The translations under genes were made by a program, and so were the position numbers. 47,937 bases of DNA, taken from the NCBI GenBank assembly GCA_022842905.1, contig JALHOS010000007.1:1-47937 (forward strand), given 5' to 3'. The notes below the pieces were generated by a model. The model made no database searches and had not been told where the DNA came from. It saw nothing but the letters and a program-made list of their open reading frames with translations. Numbering within the stretch: the first letter of the stretch is position 1; the number at the start of each line of letters is the position of its first letter. Positions 35,574 through 43,413 of this stretch are shown here, in pieces. This stretch comes from Myxococcaceae bacterium (lineage in GTDB: Bacteria; Myxococcota; Myxococcia; Myxococcales; Myxococcaceae).

Positions 35574-36325
35574 AGCCCCACCATGGTCCGCCGCGACGCC
35601 CGACGATCGCGATCACGCCTGACGTCGCCACGCCCGCGGACTCGCCGCTGCCTCGCTACGAGCTGAAGTGCGCGTACGTCGACGCCGTGCTCCGCGCTGG
35701 AGGCCTGCCGTGGATCGTCCCCATGAGCGACGATCGCCAGGTGATCGACGCCGTGCTCGATCGCGTGTCTGGGCTGGTGATCACCGGCGGGGCGTTCGAC
35801 GTGCCCCCAGACCTCTACGGCGAGACGCCGCGCGAAGGGCTGGGGCCGCTCAAGCCCGCGCGTACCGCGTCAGAACTCGCGTACCTCAAGGGCGCGCTCG
35901 CCAAGCACGTGCCCGTCTTGGGCATCTGCGGAGGCATGCAGCTCATCAACGTCGCGTTTCAGGGCACGCTCCACCAGGACCTGAGCCGCGAGCTGCCGAC
36001 GGCCAAGTCCCACGAGCAGTCGCACGATCGCACTCAGCCGCACCACCCGATCGACGTGCGCGACGGGACGATCCTCGCGGACTGCGTCGGCCGCGGGCAG
36101 CTCATGGTGAACTCCACGCACCACCAAGCCGTGAAGACGCTGGGGGCTGGGCTCGTCGCGTCGGCCTTCGCGGGTGACGGGGTGATCGAAGCGCTCGAGG
36201 CGCGCACGCCGACCTGGGTGCTGGGCGTGCAGTGGCACCCCGAGCTGATGATCGAGTCGATACCGGCGAACCTGGGTGTCTATCGCACCCTGGTGACCAA
36301 GGCGCGAGAGCGGCGCCACGGCTGA
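35570..36325 (+). CDS. Class I glutamine-amidotransferase-like hydrolase (peptidase C26, PuuD-like)
   Basis: A 251-residue protein of the gamma-glutamyl-GABA hydrolase family. The catalytic triad is C120 in LGICGGMQL, H223 and E225 in GVQWHPE; STHHQAV and GGAFDVPPDLYG are further family blocks. It hydrolyses a gamma-glutamyl bond, with the substrate set by context; no putrescine-pathway gene is nearby. It is coupled to thiE by an ATGA overlap. A role in amino-nitrogen salvage is plausible but not shown. Confidence 0.85.
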   Translation: MKPHHGPPRRPTIAITPDVATPADSPLPRYELKCAYVDAVLRAGGLPWIVPMSDDRQVIDAVLDRVSGLVITGGAFDVPPDLYGETPREGLGPLKPARTASELAYLKGALAKHVPVLGICGGMQLINVAFQGTLHQDLSRELPTAKSHEQSHDRTQPHHPIDVRDGTILADCVGRGQLMVNSTHHQAVKTLGAGLVASAFAGDGVIEALEARTPTWVLGVQWHPELMIESIPANLGVYRTLVTKARERRHG

Positions 36326-36405
36326 AGTGGGCCCTATACTCCCGCACGGCGTGGTCGCCCGCGGCCGGCGCGGCCGCTGACGAAGATTTTCGACGGAGAC
36401 GAACC

Positions 36406-39400
36406 GTGGACACGACGACGGAACTGAAGCGCGGAGCTGTCCGTGCGCTGCTGTGCGTTGCGCTGGTGGTGCTCGGGTGTGACGGGGGCATCAGCGTCGG
36501 CGGGGGCGGTCGGGACGGAGGCCGCGCCGGCGCAGGCGGCGCACAGTCCGACGGTGGCGGTGGGGCTGCGGGGAGCGCCGGGACGGGCGGAAGCGCTGGC
36601 ACCGGCGGCTCGGCCGGGAGCGGTGGCGCGGGCGCCGATGCGGGCGTAGTCGTCGACCCGACGGATCCAGCCAACCCGACGAAGGACTCCGACTGCGACG
36701 GGCTCAACGACGCGGAGGAGCTCGGCACGACGTACGCCGGCGGCGGGCGCACCAACCCCGCGGTCGCCGACTCGGACGGCGACGGCATCAACGACGGCGT
36801 CGAACTCGGGCGAACGTCGTCGGTGGATTCGCGCTGCACGATCGTCGCGGACCAAGATCCCGCGACGCGGACCAACCCCACGCTGACCGACTCCGACGGC
36901 GACCTCGTGCCCGACGGCGTGGAGGACACGAACAAGAACGGTCGGCGGGACACGACGGAGACGGACCCCGGCAGCGTGGACTCGGACGGCGACGGGCTGA
37001 GCGACGGCGTGGAAGATCACGACAAAGACGGCGTGGTCGACGCGACGGAGACGGATCCTCGGCGGCGGGACACGGACATGGACGGCATCGCCGACGGCGT
37101 CGAGCGCCGCGTCACCATGACCGATCCCACCAAGGCCGACAGCGACAACGACATGTGCAGCGACGGGGCGGAGGACGCCAACCAGAACGGCATGGTGGAC
37201 ATGGGGGAGACGAACCCGAACCTGGCCACCGACTGTGGGCCTGTCGTCAACCCCGACGGCGACATGGACGGGATCCCCAACCGCCTCGAGGACCGGAACG
37301 GCAACGGCATGGTGGACCCCGGCGAGTCCAACCCCATGAGCGTGGACACCGACATGGACGGGCTCAACGACGGCGTCGAGGACGCGAACCGCAACGGGCT
37401 GTTCGACGCCGGCGAGACGAACGCGACGAGGAAGGACACCGACTGTGACGGGCTCCTCGACGGGCCGGCGCAGGGCATGATCATGGGTGAAGACGCCAAC
37501 GCCAACGGCAGCGTCGACGGCAGCGAGACGGATCCTCGCCGGCGCGACACCGACGGTGACGGCCTGTCCGACGGCATCGAGCGCGGGCTGACGACGGCGC
37601 GCCTCGCGGACCCGACGGGCTGCACCGGCGTGGCGGTCGACGCCGATCCGGCCACCACGACCAACCCGACGGCCCGCGACAGCGACGGCGATCAGATCGA
37701 CGACGGGGCCGAAGACGTGAACCAGAACGGGCGGGTCGACATGGGTGAGCTCAACCCGGGTGATCTGGCGGACGGGACGGGTCCTGCTGGCCGGGCCTGT
37801 GCGCTGAACAACCTGCGGCCGGTGGTGTTCCACCCGGTCCCCGAGGCCGATCTCCAGCTCGGCCTGCCCGCGACCTTCACTGAGCTGGCGACGATGCGCG
37901 TCGGCGGCGGGACGAAGGGCGTGATCGGCTTCGACGGCACCACCAACGTGGCGTTCCTGGCGTGGCGGCAGCCGGCTCCTGGGAGCGCGACGACCCCGAC
38001 GGCCGACGAGACGGCCCTGCGCCCGACGATCGCCGGCGCCGGGGCGCTCACGAACGTCACCACGCAGACGTTCACCAGCTGGGATCTGGTGCCGTCGCTG
38101 CGGCTCTTCGCCGATCAGGCCGGCACGACGGATCTGAAGACTCGGGCCAACGCGCTGGCGACGGCGCTGGTCGGAGCCGGGGCGGGGGCGCTGACGGGCA
38201 CTGGTGGAGGCGCTGGGCCGTTCCGCCTGCAACTCCAGGTGCTCCACCGCACCAACAACGCGGTCGTCTTCGTGCTGGCCCTCTCGCCCTTGTCCGCCGT
38301 CGCGGCGACGGGGTCGACGGCGCTCTTCACCATGAGCGACACGGCCGGTGGGTCCGCCGTCGCGCAGTTCGGCGACACCAACGCGGTGCAGTGTGAGACG
38401 TTCGCCACCGGGAACGCCAACGTGGACTTCCTGCTGGTGGTCGACGACTCGTGCTCCATGGCCGACAGCCAAGACGCGCTGGCAGCGGCGGCGACGAACA
38501 TGGCCGCGGCGCTCAACAACTCGTCGCTCAACTGGCGCATCGCGCTGGCGACGTCCGCCTACGCCGACGGGAGCGGGAACGGCGGCAACGAGACGGTGGT
38601 GCGCGGCTTCACCCGCGACATCAACCAGCTGCGCTCCTGGCTGACCGAGAACAGCACCTGCAGCGGAGCGACGTGCACCGGCGTGACGCCCGCGCCCATG
38701 TGCTGGGGGTCGGGCGCGAATAGCGGCTGTTGGATCGGGATCGGCGGCACCGGCACCGAGAAGGTCCTCTCGTCTGGCGCTCGGGCGCTGACGACGCTGA
38801 CGCCCGCCACGGCGGTCGAGCAGGCCGGGAAGATCCGCAGCGGCGCGCTCGTGGCCATGGTCGTCATGGGCGACGCCGACGATCAGTCCGGCTTCACGCC
38901 GGCCCAATTCACGACGTTCTTCACCACGCCCAACGCCACGCTGGGCAGCTACACGAACACCGTCGGGCGCGTGTCGGTGCACGGCATCACCTGCGCCAAC
39001 GGCCAGATCTGCAACGACGAGCGCGCGCACCAAGGCTGGGCCACCTACGTCCACAACGACGTGATCGCGGCGACGGGCGGCGTCCGCGGGGACATTTGTG
39101 AGCCGGGGGCAGGGGGCGTCGCCAACTGCAACAGCTACCCGTCGATCCCCGGCGCGATCCAGAACATCGTCAACAGCGTCATCGCCCAGGCCGGCTACCG
39201 CATGCAGAAGCCGCCGATCGGCGCGTCGGTGAAGGTGGCCATGGCGTCGGTGCTCACCCCGGCCATGTGCAACAAGGACGATCTGCCGCGCAGCCGCGTC
39301 AACGGCTTCGACTTCGACGGCGTCAACCGCACGATCTCGCTCTTCGGCGCGTGCCGCTCGGCGATGCCGGGCGTGCAGGCGGCGGTCAGCTACCGCTATT

Positions 39401-39888
39401 GGCAGGACAACACGCCGAACCTGGGCGGCGGCCCTCCGCCGTGCCAAGGCGACACGTTCTTCGACGCGACGGATCCCGACTTCTGTCGCGGCCGGCTGCA
39501 GTGCAACATCGCCTCGAACGTCTGCATCTGCCCGGCGAACTGCGGCGGCGCCGCTCCTCCCGGCAAGGTGTGCAACACCAACCGGCTGGTCTGCGACTTC
39601 GTCTGCACCGCGGACTGCGGCGGTACCTGCACGTCGTTCCAGACCTGCAACACGACGAGCTGCGGCTGTGAGTGCCAGCAGAACGCGACCTGTCCCGTCG
39701 GCTTCCGTTTCCAGAACGGCAACGGCGTGTGCGGCTGCGTCTGCGACACGACGGCGCTGGCCTGTAGCAGCACGCGGCAGGCGGACCCGAACACCTGCGC
39801 GTGTGTCTGCAAGCCCAACTGCGGTGGCTGTCCGGCCGGTGAGACCTGCAACCCGTCGACCTGCGTCTGCATGGGCGGCATCAACTAG
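36406..39888 (+). CDS. Large TSP3 / VWA-like surface lipoprotein with Cys-rich tail (1160 aa)
   Basis: Lipobox VLGC (C25) followed by Asp. A Gly/Ala/Ser-rich linker (about 30-85) leads to TSP3-type calcium loops (about 90-455; for example DSDGDGINDG, DTNKNGRRD). After a linker domain comes a VWA-like segment beginning VDFLLVVDDSCSM, with metal-site residues D680, S682 and S684 in DDSCS. The last 170 residues hold about 30 cysteines in EGF-like spacing (CICPANCGG, CNTTSCGCEC). I start at GTG 36406, with GGAG seven bases upstream, because it gives the lipoprotein signal. It resembles surface adhesins used in myxobacterial gliding (CglB/CglD type), an inference from layout only. Confidence 0.8.
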   Translation: MDTTTELKRGAVRALLCVALVVLGCDGGISVGGGGRDGGRAGAGGAQSDGGGGAAGSAGTGGSAGTGGSAGSGGAGADAGVVVDPTDPANPTKDSDCDGLNDAEELGTTYAGGGRTNPAVADSDGDGINDGVELGRTSSVDSRCTIVADQDPATRTNPTLTDSDGDLVPDGVEDTNKNGRRDTTETDPGSVDSDGDGLSDGVEDHDKDGVVDATETDPRRRDTDMDGIADGVERRVTMTDPTKADSDNDMCSDGAEDANQNGMVDMGETNPNLATDCGPVVNPDGDMDGIPNRLEDRNGNGMVDPGESNPMSVDTDMDGLNDGVEDANRNGLFDAGETNATRKDTDCDGLLDGPAQGMIMGEDANANGSVDGSETDPRRRDTDGDGLSDGIERGLTTARLADPTGCTGVAVDADPATTTNPTARDSDGDQIDDGAEDVNQNGRVDMGELNPGDLADGTGPAGRACALNNLRPVVFHPVPEADLQLGLPATFTELATMRVGGGTKGVIGFDGTTNVAFLAWRQPAPGSATTPTADETALRPTIAGAGALTNVTTQTFTSWDLVPSLRLFADQAGTTDLKTRANALATALVGAGAGALTGTGGGAGPFRLQLQVLHRTNNAVVFVLALSPLSAVAATGSTALFTMSDTAGGSAVAQFGDTNAVQCETFATGNANVDFLLVVDDSCSMADSQDALAAAATNMAAALNNSSLNWRIALATSAYADGSGNGGNETVVRGFTRDINQLRSWLTENSTCSGATCTGVTPAPMCWGSGANSGCWIGIGGTGTEKVLSSGARALTTLTPATAVEQAGKIRSGALVAMVVMGDADDQSGFTPAQFTTFFTTPNATLGSYTNTVGRVSVHGITCANGQICNDERAHQGWATYVHNDVIAATGGVRGDICEPGAGGVANCNSYPSIPGAIQNIVNSVIAQAGYRMQKPPIGASVKVAMASVLTPAMCNKDDLPRSRVNGFDFDGVNRTISLFGACRSAMPGVQAAVSYRYWQDNTPNLGGGPPPCQGDTFFDATDPDFCRGRLQCNIASNVCICPANCGGAAPPGKVCNTNRLVCDFVCTADCGGTCTSFQTCNTTSCGCECQQNATCPVGFRFQNGNGVCGCVCDTTALACSSTRQADPNTCACVCKPNCGGCPAGETCNPSTCVCMGGIN

Positions 39889-39933
39889 CGCTGGCCTGTA
39901 GAGCGACCTTCAGGTGTAGACTCCGCCGCACTT

Positions 39934-40281
39934 ATGGCCGAGAAGAACCGGAAATCAGTCAGGCTCCAGCATGAGCTCCTGGTCGCCTACCGGACGATCG
40001 CTGGCTTCACCACCGAGTGGGCGGTGAACATCAGCGACGGCGGCCTGTTCGTGAACACCCGCAGCCCGCTGCCGGTCGGCAGCATCGTCAAGCTCAGCGT
40101 GTCCCTGCCCGACGCGACGTTCCCGTGTGATCTCACCGGCAAGGTCATGCGCGTGCACCCGTTCGATCCCGGCGGGCCGCGCGGCCAAAACCCCGGCATG
40201 GGCATTCAGTTCATCGACCTCGACGAAGAGAAGCGCAAGCGGCTGGAGCGCTTCGTCAACAAGCTCAACGCCGAGCTGTGA
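39934..40281 (+). CDS. PilZ-domain protein, probable c-di-GMP binder
   Basis: A 115-residue single-domain PilZ protein of the short myxobacterial type. It has the RxxxR switch (R6-R10 in RKSVR) and the NxSxxG motif (N32, S34, G37 in NISDGG), both needed for c-di-GMP binding in this family. The start lacks a ribosome-binding site, and a TAGACT box lies 11 bases upstream, so the message may be nearly leaderless. Its stop overlaps the GTG of the RNA methyltransferase (GTGA), an odd pairing. Confidence 0.9.
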   Translation: MAEKNRKSVRLQHELLVAYRTIAGFTTEWAVNISDGGLFVNTRSPLPVGSIVKLSVSLPDATFPCDLTGKVMRVHPFDPGGPRGQNPGMGIQFIDLDEEKRKRLERFVNKLNAEL

Positions 40282-41546
40282 CGGACGCTCCGGTCGAGCT
40301 GCGGATCGAGCGCTGGTCCAAGACGGGGGAAGGGATCGCCACCTTCCAAGGTCGAGCGGTGTTCGTCGCCGGCGCGATGCCCGGTGAGCACGTTCGGGCG
40401 CGGATCCAAGGTGACGGCGTGCTGCGCGCCGAGGTGCTCGAGTTCCTCGCCACCGCGCCTGCGAGGAGAGCGCCCGCTTGTCCCCTGGCGGATCGCTGCG
40501 GGGGCTGTGACTGGCTCCACGTGGACGACGCCGAGCAGCGCCGCGCCAAAGAGGCGATCGTCGTGTCCACCTTGGAGCGCCTCGGTGGGATCCCGTCGAC
40601 GGACTACGCGCTCGAGCCCTTCGTCGTCTCGCAGCCCATGGGCACGCGGCGCCGCGCGGTGCTCCACCCTGTCAAAGGGGCGCTGGGCTTCTTCGGCCGG
40701 CGCAGCCACGAGCTGGTGGCCGTGCAGCGCTGCCCAGCGCTGACCCCAAAGCTCGAGGCGCTGCCAGGCCCGTTGGCGGACGTCCTGGCCGGCGTGCTCA
40801 AGGACCTGCGCGAGGTGCGGCTCTTGGAGGCCGGAGGGCTGGTCGCCGCGTCGCTCCACCTCAAAGACCGCGCGCGGCCCAAGCATGAAGCCGCGGCCCA
40901 AGCGGCACGGGATCGAGGGCTGGTCGACGCCGTGGTCCTGGTTGCGGAAACGGGCGGGCCTCCCGTTTCGGTCGGCGACGTGGCGCTGCCCGACGACGGC
41001 CTGCTCTCACGGCCCGACGGCTTCGCGCAGGCGAACCGGCCGGTGAACGCGCAGCTCGTCGACGCCGTCGTCGCGTGGATGGCGCCGGGAGCGAGTGACG
41101 AGGTGCTGGAGCTCTACGCGGGGAATGGGAACTTCACCTTCCCGCTGGCGCGGCAGGCGCGATCGGTCACGGCCGTGGAGTCGACCCCGGTCTCGGTCGC
41201 GCTCGCGCAGGCCGTGGCCCGGCGCGACGCCGTGTCCAACGTTCGCTTCGTGCAGGCCGACGCCGCGGCGGTGGTGAAGGGGTTCGTCGCCGAGCACAAG
41301 CGCTTCGATCAGCTCCTGGTCGATCCGCCGCGTGCGGGGTGTGCGGGCGTCGGGGGCTGGGCCGCGCGGCTGTTGGTTCGCCAGGTCGTCTACGTGGCGT
41401 GTGATCCGGCGAGCCTCGCGCGAGATGCCGCGGAGCTCGCGTCGCACGGCTACCGACCTTCGAAGCTGCGGCTGTTCGATCTGTTCCCGCAGACCCACCA
41501 CGTCGAGGCGGTCATGGCTTTCGCGCGCGACCAAGGGGCGGCCTGA
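40278..41546 (+). CDS. TrmA/RumA-type RNA (uracil-C5) methyltransferase
   Basis: A 422-residue SAM-dependent enzyme. It opens with a TRAM-like segment (about 5-58), then four cysteines for an Fe-S cluster (C68, C74, C77 and C152). The SAM site is ELYAGNGNFTFPLA; the catalytic nucleophile is C375 in YVACDPASLARD, and E410 in HHVEAV is the likely base. LLVDPPRAGC is also conserved. It methylates uridine in rRNA or tRNA; the target cannot be set from sequence. Start is GTG 40278. It is followed by a VWA gene after four bases. Confidence 0.88.
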   Translation: MTDAPVELRIERWSKTGEGIATFQGRAVFVAGAMPGEHVRARIQGDGVLRAEVLEFLATAPARRAPACPLADRCGGCDWLHVDDAEQRRAKEAIVVSTLERLGGIPSTDYALEPFVVSQPMGTRRRAVLHPVKGALGFFGRRSHELVAVQRCPALTPKLEALPGPLADVLAGVLKDLREVRLLEAGGLVAASLHLKDRARPKHEAAAQAARDRGLVDAVVLVAETGGPPVSVGDVALPDDGLLSRPDGFAQANRPVNAQLVDAVVAWMAPGASDEVLELYAGNGNFTFPLARQARSVTAVESTPVSVALAQAVARRDAVSNVRFVQADAAAVVKGFVAEHKRFDQLLVDPPRAGCAGVGGWAARLLVRQVVYVACDPASLARDAAELASHGYRPSKLRLFDLFPQTHHVEAVMAFARDQGAA

Positions 41547-41550
41547 GGCC

Positions 41551-42951
41551 ATGGACGCGCGGCTCGTCGAACTGGTCGAGGTGCTCCGGCAGAACGGCCT
41601 GCGGCTGGCGGTGAGCGAGACGCAGGACGCGATCGCTTCGACTGCCTTGCTGGGTGTCGACGACAAGGAGCTGCTGCGCGCCACGCTCAAGGCGACGCTG
41701 TGCAAGCGCGCGCAGGACGTCGCCACGTTCGATCGTGTCTTCGACTTCTACTTCGGCGGCGCCAGCCGGCTGCTCGCCCAGCTCGAGAAGTCGCTCGTCG
41801 CGCGGATCCGCGAGGAGGGCCTGCTCAAGGGTGACGAGCTGACGATGATCGTCTTTCAGCTCGAGCGACTGGCCGGTCAGCTCAGTCCCTTCACGCAGGC
41901 CGCGCTCCAGGGCGACCGCGCGGCCATGGCGCGGCTGTTTCGTGGCGCGTCACTCCAGATCGACTTCTCGCGGCTCCAAAACGCGCTGCAGGTCGGGTTC
42001 TACAGCCGCCGCCTGCTCTCCGGCGCCGGCGCCGATCGCGCCCGGACGGAGCTCGACGAGATCGCGCAGGAGCTTCGGGCCCGTGGGGTCAGCACCGAGG
42101 GCGTGGAGTTCGTCTCCACCCACCTGCGCAAGGCGCTGGACGTGGTGGAGAGCGCTGCGCGGGCCGAGGTGCAGCGGGAGGTCGACGCCCGCCTCAAGCC
42201 GGCGCGGGGAGGCCTCGAGGATCGCCAGCTGGCGCGGCTGAGTCGGGAAGAAGTGCGCCTGGTCCAGGCGGCGGTGCGGCGGCTCGCCGAGAAGCTCAAG
42301 GCCCGGCTCGTGCGCCGGCAGCGATCGCGTCGGCGCGGCCAGCTGAACCCGCGGCGCACGCTGCGGCGCAACCTCACCGCGGGCGGCGTTCCCGTCGTGC
42401 CGGTGTTCCGCACGCGCAGGCCCCAGCGCCCCGACGTGATCGTGCTCTGTGACGTGTCCGACTCGGTGCGCACCACCTCGAAGCTGATGTTGCTGTTCAT
42501 GTACTCGCTGCAGGCGCTCTTCACCCGCGTGCGCAGCTTCATCTTCGTCTCGGAGCTGGGCGAGGTGACGCAGCACTTCAAAGACGCCAAGCCGGAAGAC
42601 GCCGTCGACGTCGCGACGCAGTCCGACGTGATCTCCCTGGCTTCGAATTCGAACTACGGCCACGCGCTGGCGACCTTCGCCAAGGGCTACCTCGGCGCGG
42701 TCAGCCGCCGCACGACGGTGCTGGTCATCGGCGACGGGCGGAACAACCACAACCCGGCGCAGGTCTGGGCGCTCGAGGAGTTGCGCCGCAAGGCGAAGCG
42801 CGTGGTGTGGCTGTGCACCGAGCCGCGGGTCAACTGGGGCTTCGGCGACTCGGAGATGCTGCGCTACGAGAAGGCGGTCACGAGCGTGTCCGTGGTCCAG
42901 ACGTTGGGCGATCTCGAGCGGCTGGCTGCCACGCTCATTCCGCACGGCTGA
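41551..42951 (+). CDS. CoxE-like VWA-domain protein
   Basis: A 466-residue cytosolic protein. The N-terminal half is helical and charged with Arg-rich stretches. The C-terminal half is a VWA domain of the CoxE type: VIVLCDVSDSVR gives the metal-site DxSxS, and VLVIGDGRNN closes it. Such proteins usually work with a MoxR-type AAA+ ATPase to insert metal or remodel a complex; none is encoded in this window. The frame is open upstream, but ATG 41551 lies just after the methyltransferase stop. Confidence 0.82.
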   Translation: MDARLVELVEVLRQNGLRLAVSETQDAIASTALLGVDDKELLRATLKATLCKRAQDVATFDRVFDFYFGGASRLLAQLEKSLVARIREEGLLKGDELTMIVFQLERLAGQLSPFTQAALQGDRAAMARLFRGASLQIDFSRLQNALQVGFYSRRLLSGAGADRARTELDEIAQELRARGVSTEGVEFVSTHLRKALDVVESAARAEVQREVDARLKPARGGLEDRQLARLSREEVRLVQAAVRRLAEKLKARLVRRQRSRRRGQLNPRRTLRRNLTAGGVPVVPVFRTRRPQRPDVIVLCDVSDSVRTTSKLMLLFMYSLQALFTRVRSFIFVSELGEVTQHFKDAKPEDAVDVATQSDVISLASNSNYGHALATFAKGYLGAVSRRTTVLVIGDGRNNHNPAQVWALEELRRKAKRVVWLCTEPRVNWGFGDSEMLRYEKAVTSVSVVQTLGDLERLAATLIPHG

Positions 42952-43413
42952 GCGCGCGAACGTCGGCTTCAGCGCTGAGGAGCCGGCCTGGTGCATCGGC
43001 GCGCCCCGAGACGCGGGGTCACTCGCGATCGTCGGTGCATGGCGCGAGCTTCCGTCGACCTGCACGCGCGCCGACGCCTGTGGCTCAGCGCGATCGATCG
43101 TCGACACCGCCAGGCAGGAGGCCGAAGCGAGGCGTTCTCGCGCGTGCGCATGTCGCGACGCAGCCCATCGTCCCGCTTACGGTGCCCGCCCAAGCCCAGG
43201 CCGGCTCCCACACCGTTCTCGTCAATCGCGCCCACCGCGAAGGCAGCTCGTGGCTCCAGGGCGCTTTCGCGTGCGTATGTCGCGACGCAGCGTGACCAGT
43301 CCGGCTTCCCGCGGGCGACGCCTGAGCGTTGGTCCTGCTCGGTGGCCAAGAGCTGGGTGAACCGCATGCCGCTCGTGGCGTGAGTCACACCGAGGCGGGT
43401 GACGCGGGGTACT
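42952..43413. other. Intergenic region between convergent genes
   Basis: About 460 bp with no convincing gene. It starts with a GC-rich hairpin (CGGCT/AGCCG, 42964-42985) just after the VWA stop. It contains an imperfect direct repeat (see 43131-43291). Frames on both strands are open by composition but have no signal, domain or ribosome-binding site. Confidence 0.5.
43131..43291. repeat. Imperfect direct repeat of about 33 bp, two copies
   Basis: Copy 1 at 43131-43164 and copy 2 at 43260-43291, 129 bp apart. Both end in ATGTCGCGACGCAGC and share an upstream CGCGTGCG(C/T) core; they differ by a two-base gap and three to four substitutions. The shared part contains the palindrome TCGCGA. I see no third copy in the window. 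Confidence 0.6.

Noticed and set aside
36335-36340. TATACT box upstream of the 1160-aa lipoprotein
   Set aside because: There is no -35 at a suitable distance, so I do not call a promoter.
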